A DNA stretch of 64,000 nucleotides, taken from Castellaniella defragrans. Lineage in GTDB: Bacteria; Pseudomonadota; Gammaproteobacteria; Burkholderiales; Burkholderiaceae_B. Both the position numbers and the translations under genes were made by a program. Location of the stretch: positions 62,001 to 126,000 of the forward strand of contig NZ_JACHIB010000001.1 of the NCBI RefSeq assembly GCF_014203015.1, written 5' to 3'. Shown piece by piece: positions 9,163 to 17,156 of this stretch (positions are counted from its first letter, which is position 1; every line of letters begins with the position of its first letter). The notes under the pieces are model-generated. The model worked only from the letters and a program-made list of their open reading frames with translations, made no database searches and was not told where the DNA came from.

Positions 9163-10026
9163 ATGCACCCCGCAGACTTCGATCCCCTGTCCGACTTCCC
9201 CGACCCGTCCGCCGGCCTGGCGATGGACGACATCCTGCGCGTCGGCGGCAGCCGGGCGACGGCCGCGCAGGACGCCATCGCCTGCGAACAGGCGGTCGCC
9301 CTGGAATACAACGGCATCGCGCACGCCGCGCTGCTCGCCTCGCCGCTGCATCTCCACGAACTGGCGCTGGGCTTTTCCTATACCGAAGGCATCATTCGCT
9401 CGCCGGCCGACGTGCTGGACATCAACGTCGAATCCGCGCCCGACGGCCTGGTGGTGCGGCTGCGCATCGTCAACGCCCGGCTGCACGCCCTGAAGCTGCG
9501 CCGGCGCACCCTGGCGGGCAGCACCAGTTGCGGCCTGTGCGGCGTGCAGAGCCTGGCGCAGATCCGCCGCGACCTGCCTCCCCTGGCCGCGCCGCGGCGG
9601 CCCTGGGCGATCGGGGCGGTCCAATCCGCGCTCGACCAGTTGCGCCGGCGCCAGCCGCTGCACAACCTGACCGGCGCCACCCACGCGGCCGCCTGGGCCG
9701 AACCCGACGGGCGCCTGGCCTGGACCTACGAGGACGTGGGGCGGCACAACGCGCTCGACAAGCTCATCGGCCGCCTGCTGCGCGAGCCGGTGGACCCCGG
9801 CCTGGGGTTCGTGGTGATCTCCAGCCGGGCCAGCTTCGAGATGGTGCAGAAGGCGCACGCCGCCGGCATCCGGGCGCTGGTCGCCGTCTCGGCCCCCACC
9901 ACCCTGGCCGTGCGGCTGGCCCGCGAGGCCCCCATGATGCTGGCCGGCTTCGCGCGCGATGGCCGCTGCACGGTCTACAGCCGGCCCGATTACCTGGACC
10001 TGGACCTGGAGGAGAGCCGCCCGTGA
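9163..10026 (+). CDS. fdhD: formate dehydrogenase accessory sulfurtransferase FdhD/FdsC
   Basis: The 287-residue protein matches the FdhD family, which transfers sulfur from a cysteine desulfurase to the molybdenum cofactor before insertion into formate dehydrogenase. The essential CxxC pair is visible as Cys123 and Cys126 in TSCGLCGVQ. The typical LGFSYTEGII segment, the VGRHNALDKLIG motif and the late SRASFEMVQKAHAAGI segment are all present. It is the fourth gene of the fds operon, ten bases after fdsA; in fds operons this gene is also called fdsC. Its stop codon overlaps the GTG start of fdsD. Confidence 0.94.
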   Translation: MHPADFDPLSDFPDPSAGLAMDDILRVGGSRATAAQDAIACEQAVALEYNGIAHAALLASPLHLHELALGFSYTEGIIRSPADVLDINVESAPDGLVVRLRIVNARLHALKLRRRTLAGSTSCGLCGVQSLAQIRRDLPPLAAPRRPWAIGAVQSALDQLRRRQPLHNLTGATHAAAWAEPDGRLAWTYEDVGRHNALDKLIGRLLREPVDPGLGFVVISSRASFEMVQKAHAAGIRALVAVSAPTTLAVRLAREAPMMLAGFARDGRCTVYSRPDYLDLDLEESRP

Positions 10027-10409
10027 CCAACATCGAGCACCTGATCCGCCTGGCCAACCGCATCGGCCTGTTCTTCGAGGCCATGCCCGACCGGGCCGCC
10101 GGCATCGACAGCATCGCCGACCACATCCGGCGATTCTGGGACCCGCGCATGCGGCGCGCCCTGCTGGACTATCTCGGCACGCACCCGGACGGGCAATGGG
10201 GCGACACCGCGCTGTCGCCCCTCTGCCGGGAAGCCATCGCGCTGCACCGCGAACGCCTCCATCCGGGCAGGGCGCCCGCCCCGCCGCCCGCCCCGCCCGG
10301 CACCGCCGCTCAGGCCTCCGGTCCGCCGCCGGCCTCCGATCTTCCTTTCCGACCTCAGCAGCACCCACGCAGACATACCGGGCATTCGACCCAGGAGGAG
10401 ACCTCATGA
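10023..10409 (+). CDS. fdsD: formate dehydrogenase delta subunit, long C-terminal tail
   Basis: The 128-residue product starts at a GTG that overlaps the fdhD stop (GTGA). Residues 1-75 match the FdsD delta subunit: NIEHLIRLANRIGLFFEAMP, then a conserved HIRRFWDPRMRRALLDYL block. FdsD is a small maturation or stability factor for the FdsABG complex. Known FdsD proteins are about 70-80 residues. Here a Pro/Ala-rich tail of some 50 residues (APAPPPAPPGTAA onward) continues until the stop overlaps the ATG of the transporter gene (ATGA). The tail has no recognisable domain. It may be a neutral read-on that keeps ribosomes coupled to the transporter's start. Confidence 0.85.
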   Translation: MTNIEHLIRLANRIGLFFEAMPDRAAGIDSIADHIRRFWDPRMRRALLDYLGTHPDGQWGDTALSPLCREAIALHRERLHPGRAPAPPPAPPGTAAQASGPPPASDLPFRPQQHPRRHTGHSTQEETS

Positions 10410-11824
10410 GTACGGAAACAAACCAAAGCGGATTCTTCAGCAAGGAACGCATCACCGCTCCGCCCGGCTTCAACCGCTGGATGATCCCGCCCGCCGCCCT
10501 GGCGGTCCACCTGTGCATCGGCCAGGCCTACGCCTTCTCGGTGTTCAACGGCCCGATGACCAAACTCATCGGCATCCAGCAGCCCGCGCCGGAGGACTGG
10601 GGCCTGCCCGCCCTGGGCTGGATCTTCAGCCTCGCCATCCTGTTCCTGGGCCTGTCGGCCGCCTTCGCCGGCAAGTGGCTGGAGGACGTCGGGCCACGCA
10701 AGGCCATGTTCGTGGCGGCCTGCTGCTTCGGCGGCGGCTTCATCGTGTCCTCGGTCGGCATCTCGACCCACCAGCTCTGGCTGTTGTACCTGGGCTACGG
10801 CGTCCTGGGCGGGATCGGCCTGGGCATCGGCTACGTCTCGCCGGTCTCGACCCTGATCAAGTGGTTCCCGGACAAGCGCGGCATGGCCACCGGCATGGCG
10901 ATCATGGGCTTCGGCGGCGGCGCCTTCATCGCCTCGCCGATGTCGGTGGCGCTGATGGAGCACTTCCGCACGCCGGATTCGCTGGGCGTGGCCCAGACCT
11001 TCCTGGTGATGGGCGTGCTGTACTTCGCCTCCATGATGATCGGCGCCTGCGCCATCCGCATCCCCGCGCCGGATTGGAAGCCCGAGGGCTGGACGCCGCC
11101 GGCCACGCAGAAGGCCATGATCTCGCGCAACCACGTCCACATCGACCAGGCCCTGAAGACCCCGCAGTTCTGGCTGCTGTGGTGGGCACTGACCCTGAAC
11201 GTGACGGCCGGCATCGGCGTGCTGGGCCAGGCCTCGGTGATGATCCAGGAGAGCTTCCGCGGCGCCATCACGCCGGCCGCGGCGGCCGGCTTCGTGGGCC
11301 TGCTGTCGCTGGCCAACATGCTGGGCCGCTTCTTCTGGTCCAGCACCTCGGACTACCTGGGACGCAAGGTCACCTACGGGATCTTCTTCGTGCTGGGCGC
11401 GGTGCTGTACTTCCTGGTGCCGGGCATGGGCGCCTCGGGCAACGTCGCCCTGTTCGTGCTGTTCTACGCCATCATCATCTCGATGTACGGCGGCGGCTTC
11501 TCCACCATCCCGGCCTACCTGGCCGACCTGTTCGGCACCCGCTACGTGGGCGGCATCCACGGCCGCCTCCTGACCGCCTGGGCCGCCGCCGGCGTGCTGG
11601 GCCCCGTGCTGGTCAACTACATCCGCCAGTACCAGGTGGACCACGGCGTCCCGCCGGGCCAGTCCTACACGGTCACGATGTACCTGATGGCGGGCCTGCT
11701 GGTCGTCGGCTTCATCTGCAACCTGCTGGTCCGTCCGGTCGCCCCGCACCACCACATGGCCGCCGAGACCGACGCCGCGCCGCTGGGCGCCGGCCTGGCC
11801 CATCAGATGGCCCACCAGAAATAG
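10406..11824 (+). CDS. OFA-family MFS transporter (oxalate/formate antiporter type)
   Basis: The 472-residue protein has about twelve membrane helices and the hallmarks of the OFA (oxalate:formate antiporter) family. These include an N-terminal NRWMIPPAALAVHLCIGQAYAF start, the GxLxxxxGxR-like loop (GKWLEDVGPRKAM), a conserved YVSPVSTLIKWFPDKRG segment, and a mid-protein KTPQFWLLW motif. Its ATG overlaps the fdsD stop and has a strong AGGAGGAG ribosome site. Co-transcription with formate dehydrogenase suggests that it moves formate, alone or against oxalate, to supply or relieve the enzyme; this is inference from context. No oxalate-decarboxylating genes (frc/oxc) are present nearby. Confidence 0.9.
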   Translation: MSTETNQSGFFSKERITAPPGFNRWMIPPAALAVHLCIGQAYAFSVFNGPMTKLIGIQQPAPEDWGLPALGWIFSLAILFLGLSAAFAGKWLEDVGPRKAMFVAACCFGGGFIVSSVGISTHQLWLLYLGYGVLGGIGLGIGYVSPVSTLIKWFPDKRGMATGMAIMGFGGGAFIASPMSVALMEHFRTPDSLGVAQTFLVMGVLYFASMMIGACAIRIPAPDWKPEGWTPPATQKAMISRNHVHIDQALKTPQFWLLWWALTLNVTAGIGVLGQASVMIQESFRGAITPAAAAGFVGLLSLANMLGRFFWSSTSDYLGRKVTYGIFFVLGAVLYFLVPGMGASGNVALFVLFYAIIISMYGGGFSTIPAYLADLFGTRYVGGIHGRLLTAWAAAGVLGPVLVNYIRQYQVDHGVPPGQSYTVTMYLMAGLLVVGFICNLLVRPVAPHHHMAAETDAAPLGAGLAHQMAHQK

Positions 11825-11833
11825 GAGACTTCC

Positions 11834-11959
11834 ATGACCGCCACGACGACACGCACCCCTTCGCCCGCCCTGATCGCGCTGTTCTGGCTCTACGTCGGCA
11901 TCCCGCTGGCGCTGGGCATCTGGGAAACCCTGCTCAAGGCGAGCGCCCTGTTCCACTAG
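11834..11959 (+). CDS. 41-residue MFS transporter small subunit
   Basis: A 41-residue single-helix membrane peptide (ALIALFWLYVGIPLALGIWETL) starts nine bases after the OFA transporter stop, with TAGGAGACTTCC as ribosome site. Small proteins of this form, ending near ALF, are regularly encoded just behind OFA-family transporters and are annotated elsewhere as an MFS transporter small subunit. It probably sits in the inner membrane next to the transporter; its mechanism is unknown. Its size makes it easy to miss. Confidence 0.8.
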   Translation: MTATTTRTPSPALIALFWLYVGIPLALGIWETLLKASALFH

Positions 11960-11977
11960 TCGCGGACCGGGAGGACG

Positions 11978-12007
11978 CCCGGCGCCGGCCTCCGCGGCGG
12001 CGCCGGG
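11978..12007 (+). terminator. GC-rich hairpin after the fds-OFA operon
   Basis: A perfect 10-bp inverted repeat, CCCGGCGCCG-N10-CGGCGCCGGG, lies 18 bases after the stop of the small transporter subunit. It has no T-run, so it is a stem rather than a textbook intrinsic terminator. It lies between convergent genes (corA ends at 12090 on the other strand). Confidence 0.5.
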
Positions 12008-12089
12008 CCCCGCGACCCCCGCCCGGCGGCGCGCCGCACCGCCGGGCGGCCTCGCCGGTGGACGGCCCGGGCGGCCGCAGTCCGGGACC

Positions 12090-13169
12090 CTACAGCCACT
12101 TGATCCGGCGGAACTTCCAGTACAGCAGCCCGCAGACCGCGCCCGTCCCGGCCAGCATCGCCGGATAGCCGTAGGTCCAGCCGAGTTCCGGCATGTGGTT
12201 GAAATTCATGCCGTAGATGCCCGCCACCGCCGTGGGCACGGCCAGGATGGCGGCCCAGGCGGCCAGCTTGCGGGTGATGTCGGTCTGCTGCATCTGGCTG
12301 ATCATCATGCTGGCCTCGAAGGCGAAGGCGAGCGCCTCGCGCAGGCCGGCGATGGATTCGACGATGCGCTGGATGCGGTCGGCGACCTCGTTGAAATACG
12401 CCCGGCTGTCGGCGCCGATGTTGCGCATGTCCACGCGGGCCAGGCGGCGGCAGATCTCCACCAGCGGCGCGATCGCCGTCTGCATGCGCAGCAGGTCGCG
12501 CCGCAGGCGGTACAGGCGGCGGATGTCCATTTCGCGGAAGCCGCGCAGCAGGAACTGGTGCTCGACGTTCTCGACCCGGCCCTCCATGTGGTCCAGCGCC
12601 TCGACGGCGCGGTCCGCCAGCAGGTCCAGCAGCGTGGAGGCGACGTAATCGCTGCCCCGGCTGAGGAATTCAGGCGCCTCGGCCAGCTGGTTGCGCAGTT
12701 CCCGGTACGACCCTTCCGCGTGGCGGCGGATCGTCAGCAGGTAGCCCGGCCCAATCAGCAGCTGGGTGTCGCCGAAGCCGGGCCGGTCCTGGACGATCTC
12801 GACCGTCACCACGACCACCAGCGTCAGCTGGTCGTATTCGATGATCTTCGGGCGCCGGTGCGGGGCGATGATTTCCTCGATGGCGCGGCCGGGCAGACCC
12901 AGGCGCCGGCCCACGTCACGCACCAGGGCCTCGTCGGGCTCCTTCAGGCCGACCCACAGCAGGCCGGATCCGGCCGCGGCCGTCCCCAGTTCGGCCAGGC
13001 CGACGTCGCGGTCCGGCTGCCCGGGCAGGTACAGGGTGGAGGCCACGGCGGCGTGCCGGAAGGCCGCTTCCAGGCGGGCGCCGGCGGTATCGGCAGCATC
13101 CGCGGCAGCGGCGCCGGCGTCGGATGGCGGCCGGGCCGCCGCCTCATCGGCGGGTGTCGGCGGATTCAT
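12090..13169 (-). CDS. corA: CorA-like magnesium/metal-ion transporter
   Basis: The 359-residue protein has the CorA layout: a long cytoplasmic alpha/beta and helical N-terminal domain, then two C-terminal membrane helices. The first helix ends with the signature YGMNFNHMPE, which forms the selectivity loop. The charged tail FRRIKWL follows the second helix. It probably forms a pentameric Mg2+ (or Co2+/Ni2+) channel in the inner membrane. The N-terminal 35 residues are a low-complexity Ala/Pro/Asp stretch. The ATG at 13169 was chosen because a GAGGAG ribosome site precedes it. An open frame continues upstream through a repeat-rich stretch that has no protein character. Confidence 0.9.
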   Translation of the reverse strand: MNPPTPADEAAARPPSDAGAAAADAADTAGARLEAAFRHAAVASTLYLPGQPDRDVGLAELGTAAAGSGLLWVGLKEPDEALVRDVGRRLGLPGRAIEEIIAPHRRPKIIEYDQLTLVVVVTVEIVQDRPGFGDTQLLIGPGYLLTIRRHAEGSYRELRNQLAEAPEFLSRGSDYVASTLLDLLADRAVEALDHMEGRVENVEHQFLLRGFREMDIRRLYRLRRDLLRMQTAIAPLVEICRRLARVDMRNIGADSRAYFNEVADRIQRIVESIAGLREALAFAFEASMMISQMQQTDITRKLAAWAAILAVPTAVAGIYGMNFNHMPELGWTYGYPAMLAGTGAVCGLLYWKFRRIKWL

Positions 13170-13181
13170 CGTGCTCTCCTC

Positions 13182-13270
13182 GAATGCTCCTGGAAGGGTC
13201 CGCGCATGCATCCCGCGTACTCCCGGGATGCTCCTTGCGTACTCCTGGAATGCTCCTGGAATGCTTCCCG
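13182..13270. repeat. degenerate short repeats upstream of corA
   Basis: Variants of the unit GGAATGCTCCTGGAA recur about five times in 90 bases (AATGCTCCTGGAA, ACTCCCGGGATGCTCC, ACTCCTGGAATGCTCC, TGGAATGCTTCC), with half-site alternation between ACTCC and TGCTCC. They occupy the short gap between the corA start and the end of the nucleosidase gene. No protein-coding role is apparent. They may be a leader or promoter element of corA, or slippage-prone spacer DNA. Confidence 0.5.
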
Positions 13271-13309
13271 GCCGCGGGCGCATGCCTCATGCCCGGCGGC
13301 GGGCGGCTT

Positions 13310-14416
13310 CTAGCCCGGCCAGGCGCGCAGGAATGCCAGCAGCACCTGCGCGGCGTTGTCCGCGGCGATGTGCAGGAAGGCGTCCATTTCATTTTCGCCC
13401 GGCCCGCCGCCGGCCAGGTCGCTGAGCGAGCGAAAGGCGATGAAGGGCACGCCCGCGCGCCAGGCGACCTGGGCGCAGGCGGCGCTTTCCATGTCCAGCA
13501 CGTTGGCCTGGAAGGTGCGGAAGGCGTAGCGGCGGAAATCCGCGTTGTCCACGAAGGCCTGGCCGGACACGCCGTTGCCGCCGACCACCAGGCGCGGGCG
13601 CTCGTCCAGGCAGCGGTCCTCGCGGTCGCAGGCGCGCAGGGGCACGGACTGGATGCCGCGCGCCACGGCCAGCATGCCCGGATCGGCCTCGAACCAGAAT
13701 TTTTCCTGGATGCCCGTCCCGCCGCCCGCCGAACGCGCGTCCGCCACACCGCCCGCCACGCCGTCCGCATCCCCGCCCGGCCGCACGCGCACGGCGCGCG
13801 GCTGCATCATGCCGTAGGGGGCGAACTGGAAGGTCCCCTTGGACGCTGGCGCACGATACTGCCCCGGCGCGGTTTCCCGCATCATGACCACTTCCAGGTA
13901 CTGCCCCCAGCGCTCCGGGACGCTGACGTCGCCGATGCGCAGATCCGGATTCACGCCGCCCGCGATGCCGCTGAAGATCAGGTGCGTGACGTGGAAGCGG
14001 TCGAACAGCAGCTGGGTGTTCATGGCGGCATTGACCATGCTGATGCCGCTGAGCGACAGCACGACGGGCTTGCCTTCGAGGCGGCCGGTGATGAACTCGA
14101 CGCCCTGGACGGCGTGGACGCGCGGGTCCTGCAGACGGGCGCGCAGCAGCTCCAGCTCCGGCGCGAAGGCGGACAGGATCGCCATGCGCGGGGCTTCGTC
14201 CAGCCGCCCGGCGGCCTGGACGGCCGCCGCCGGACCGGACCCGGCGGGCGCGGCGGCCGTGGCAGCCGGCGCCGCCGCGCCCAGCCACGCACAGGCCCAG
14301 AGCAGGAGGGCGGCGGCCCGGCACGCGGCGGCGCGCGGCGCCGGCCGCAGCCGGGAAACGGGACGAGGGCGCCGGCCGGATTCCGGTGCCGGGCACGGGG
14401 CGGAATGACACATCAT
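13310..14416 (-). CDS. exported nucleoside phosphorylase/MTA-SAH nucleosidase-like protein
   Basis: The 368-residue protein belongs to the PNP/UDP phosphorylase superfamily, closest in character to 5'-methylthioadenosine/S-adenosylhomocysteine nucleosidases. Seen directly: MAILSAFAPELELL at the domain start, GGVNPDLRIGDV, the catalytic-region DMESAACAQVAW and the purine-site SLSDLAGG. Unlike the cytoplasmic Pfs enzyme it starts with an Arg-rich and then hydrophobic stretch (RAAALLLWACAWLGAAAPA) that looks like a signal peptide, so it may act in the periplasm. It also has a Gly/Ala-rich insertion about two-thirds along. The first of two ATGs overlaps the stop of rmuC. Substrate is not determined. 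Confidence 0.8.
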   Translation of the reverse strand: MMCHSAPCPAPESGRRPRPVSRLRPAPRAAACRAAALLLWACAWLGAAAPAATAAAPAGSGPAAAVQAAGRLDEAPRMAILSAFAPELELLRARLQDPRVHAVQGVEFITGRLEGKPVVLSLSGISMVNAAMNTQLLFDRFHVTHLIFSGIAGGVNPDLRIGDVSVPERWGQYLEVVMMRETAPGQYRAPASKGTFQFAPYGMMQPRAVRVRPGGDADGVAGGVADARSAGGGTGIQEKFWFEADPGMLAVARGIQSVPLRACDREDRCLDERPRLVVGGNGVSGQAFVDNADFRRYAFRTFQANVLDMESAACAQVAWRAGVPFIAFRSLSDLAGGGPGENEMDAFLHIAADNAAQVLLAFLRAWPG

Positions 14417-15837
14417 GGGTTCGGCTCCGAGGGGGAAAGAAGGGGTTCGGACGGGTTTCCCGCTCCAGGCACGCATTCCGGGCCGGACGCCACGCCGTCC
14501 AGCCGCTGGACCTCGAAGTCCGCATGCAGGGGTTCGAGCGGCGGCAGCGACCGGCCGGCCTTGGCCGACAGCTCGGCGAAGCGGCCGACCTTGCCATACA
14601 GGCCGCGCTGCCCCGTCACCGCCGTGACCGTGCTGTTGTAGTGCGTGGCCGCCGCCCCCAGGGCATGGCCGAGCTTCTGCAGGCGGTCGGCCACCACCTC
14701 CACCTGCCGGTACAGCCCGCCGGCCTGCTCGCTCAGCGCACGGGCCTGCTCGTTGCCGCGCGCCAGCATCCACAGGGTGGCCACCGTGCGCAGGATGGGC
14801 ATCAGGGTGGTGTGCGACACCAGGACGACATTGCGGCGGTAGCCGTAGTCGAACAGCTCGCGGTCGTGCCGCATGGCTTCGATGTAGGCCGGCTCGATCG
14901 GCATGTACATCAGCACGAAGCCGGGGCTTTTCATGCCGATCAGGCCGCTGTAGTCCTTGCGGCCCAGGTCGTCGATGTGATGGCGCACGGCGCGCGCATG
15001 CGCGGCCAGCGCGGCCTCGCGCGCCTCGGGCGTGTCGGCCGCCACGGCGCGGTCGTAGTCCACCAGCGAGACCTTGCTGTCGATGATGAGGTGCTTGCCG
15101 TCGGGCAGGTGCACGACGAAATCCGGCTGGCGCCGATTGCCGGCCTCGTCGCGGAAGGGCGCCTGGGCCTGGTAGTGGTCGCCCGCGATCAGCCCCGCCA
15201 GCTGCAGGCTGCGTTCCAGCACGACTTCGCCCCAGTTGCCGGTGGTCTTCTTGTCGCCCTTCAGGGCCGTGGCCAGGGACTGGGCCTCGCCGCTCATCTT
15301 CAGGCCCACGTCCAGGACGCGGCGGATTTCCGCGTCCAGCCGGGCCTGGCCGCGCACCGAGGCGTCGTGGATTTCGTTGACGCGCCGCTGGAAGCCGTCG
15401 ATCTGCTCGCGGAACGGCCGCAGCAGGCCGTCGAGCGTGTCCTGGCTGGATTGGGAAAAGCCGCGGCTCTTTTCCTCCAGCACCTGGCTGGCGAGCTGCT
15501 GGAATTCGGTCTTCAGGGCCGCCCGCGACTGCTCGAAGGCCTGGCGCAGGTCCGCCAGGGCGGCGAGCTTTTCCTGGTGGGCGGCCTGCAGCCGGGCCAG
15601 TTCCAGCCGGCCGTCCTGCGCCCGGGTGCGCCAGTCCTCCAGCGCGCCGGCCTGGCCGGCCAGGTCCCGTTCGAGCTGCCCGACCCGCTCCTGCAGCTGA
15701 TCGGCGCGCTCGGCCTGGCGGGCGGCCTCCGCCGTGCGGGCCAGCAGGCGCCGCCGCGCGGGCCAGGCGCCGGCCGCCGCGCCGATCAGCAGGGCCAGCG
15801 CCAGCGCCGCCAGGATTTCCGGGGACAACGGGATCAC
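14413..15837 (-). CDS. rmuC: DNA recombination protein RmuC homolog
   Basis: The 474-residue protein starts at GTG with an N-terminal membrane anchor (ILAALALALLIGAAAGAW). A long coiled coil follows (residues about 35-130, rich in Q/E/R/A). The RmuC nuclease-like domain includes GNWGEVVLERSLQLAGL, RQPDFVVHLPDGKHLIIDSK and the LMYMPIEPAY motif. RmuC proteins limit inversions and rearrangements at repeats. The PD-(D/E)xK-like residues (PDF...DSK) are present. The C-terminal tail after the domain is longer than usual and low-complexity. Its stop codon overlaps the ATG of the exported nucleosidase, so the two are probably co-transcribed. Confidence 0.92.
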   Translation of the reverse strand: MIPLSPEILAALALALLIGAAAGAWPARRRLLARTAEAARQAERADQLQERVGQLERDLAGQAGALEDWRTRAQDGRLELARLQAAHQEKLAALADLRQAFEQSRAALKTEFQQLASQVLEEKSRGFSQSSQDTLDGLLRPFREQIDGFQRRVNEIHDASVRGQARLDAEIRRVLDVGLKMSGEAQSLATALKGDKKTTGNWGEVVLERSLQLAGLIAGDHYQAQAPFRDEAGNRRQPDFVVHLPDGKHLIIDSKVSLVDYDRAVAADTPEAREAALAAHARAVRHHIDDLGRKDYSGLIGMKSPGFVLMYMPIEPAYIEAMRHDRELFDYGYRRNVVLVSHTTLMPILRTVATLWMLARGNEQARALSEQAGGLYRQVEVVADRLQKLGHALGAAATHYNSTVTAVTGQRGLYGKVGRFAELSAKAGRSLPPLEPLHADFEVQRLDGVASGPECVPGAGNPSEPLLSPSEPNP

Positions 15838-16012
15838 GATGCCGTCCTATGCCGCATGAAGAAGACCCGACATCATCGCACAAGCCGGCACGCCTCTGGA
15901 ATCGGGCCGGGCGAAAGGCGGACGCCGCGGTTCGGAAGGGGACGGGACGCGGGGCGCACGCCGCCGCGGCGGGACGGCCGCGGCCGGCACCGCGCCGGAG
16001 AGCGGCGGGGCA

Positions 16013-16984
16013 TCAGGCCGAGCGCAGGATCTCGGCCTTGCTGGAGATCCCCTGGCGCAGCCCGCTGGGATCGGTATCGACGTAGTGGGGGATGCTGCTC
16101 TGGACATGCAGGTGCAGTCCCTGGATCAGGCGCAGGGCGCCTTCCGGCAGTTCGTGCGTCGCCTGGGAAACGGCGCCGATCATGTAGCTGATGTCGGTCT
16201 GGAGGGGCCGCAGCACGATGCCGTCGAGCTGCGCGCCGCGGATCGAGAACGGGTCGATCAGCGCCACGCCCAGCCCCAGCCGCACCAGCGACAGCGCCGT
16301 CTGCTGGCTGCCGACCTCGATGTGGCGCCGCGCCTCGCCCGCCGTGGCCTGCGCCAGGCTGCTGGTCAGGTGGTAGCGCATGCGGTAGCGGCTGAGCAGC
16401 GTGATGACGTCGGTGTTGCGGATTTCCTCGAGCTGGACCATGTCCCGGGACGCCAGCGGATGCGCGGCCGGCAGCGCCAGCAGGCAGGGCGCCTGGCCGC
16501 ACCAGTGCGCGCGCAGGCCCTCGGCGTCGATGGGCAGGTTGATGAGCGCGAAGTCCGCCCGGCCCTCGGCCAGGGCGCCGGCGGGCGCCTCGTGGACGAC
16601 TTCCTCGATGATGAGCTTCTGGCGGAAGACGGGGCTGAAGCGGTCCATCCGCGCCAGGGCCTCGGGCAGCAGGCTGCGCGCGAGATCGACCGACACCAGG
16701 ATGCGCAAGGGGCGGACCTGGCCGTTGCGCATGCCCTGGACCCGCGATTCCAGCTGGTGCAGGTCGGCCAGGATGCCGCGCACTTCCTGGTAGAACTCGG
16801 CCCCCTGCTCGGTCAGGGTGATGGCGGGCCGGGTGCGCGTGAACAGCGTGAAGCCCAGTTCGGCTTCCAGATCGCTGACCTGGCGGCTGACGACGGGCTG
16901 CGAACGGCCCAGCATACGGCCCGCCGCCGTGACGCTGCCGCTGGTCACGATGGCGTTCAGAGCCTCGAGTTGGCGTATTTCCAT
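16013..16984 (-). CDS. LysR-family transcriptional regulator
   Basis: The 323-residue protein has the N-terminal LysR helix-turn-helix (MEIRQLEALNAIVTSGSVTAAGRMLGRSQPVVSRQVSDLE) and a C-terminal periplasmic-binding-like effector domain. It starts at the ATG that opens this helix; the upstream open frame is GC-driven. Neighbours are rmuC and panB, neither an obvious target, and it is not divergent from any gene, so its regulon cannot be predicted. The effector domain's use of ALPAAHPLASRD and SLVRLGLGVALIDPFS is normal for the family. Confidence 0.88.
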   Translation of the reverse strand: MEIRQLEALNAIVTSGSVTAAGRMLGRSQPVVSRQVSDLEAELGFTLFTRTRPAITLTEQGAEFYQEVRGILADLHQLESRVQGMRNGQVRPLRILVSVDLARSLLPEALARMDRFSPVFRQKLIIEEVVHEAPAGALAEGRADFALINLPIDAEGLRAHWCGQAPCLLALPAAHPLASRDMVQLEEIRNTDVITLLSRYRMRYHLTSSLAQATAGEARRHIEVGSQQTALSLVRLGLGVALIDPFSIRGAQLDGIVLRPLQTDISYMIGAVSQATHELPEGALRLIQGLHLHVQSSIPHYVDTDPSGLRQGISSKAEILRSA

Positions 16985-17156
16985 GGCACCCGATGCGGGC
17001 CGTCCCTGCCCCCATCCAAAAAATTCACCGGGCGCGCCTTCGGCTCGCGTCCGCGAAGGGCGCGTTCCGCCTTGGGCGGCCTGGCGGCCAGAAACCGCCC
17101 GGATCAGCCGGTGACGGCCCAGGCGAAATATCTGGCAATGACTGTTATACCGAATA

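Noticed and set aside
5433-9317. 1,294-residue open frame antisense to fdsB/fdsA
   Set aside because: It lies opposite clear catalytic genes and is low-complexity (G/H/V/A-rich); long antisense frames are expected from GC-rich third positions.
13170-13283. CorA starting further upstream
   Set aside because: The extension is encoded by the short degenerate repeats and has no ribosome site; the ATG at 13169 has GAGGAG.
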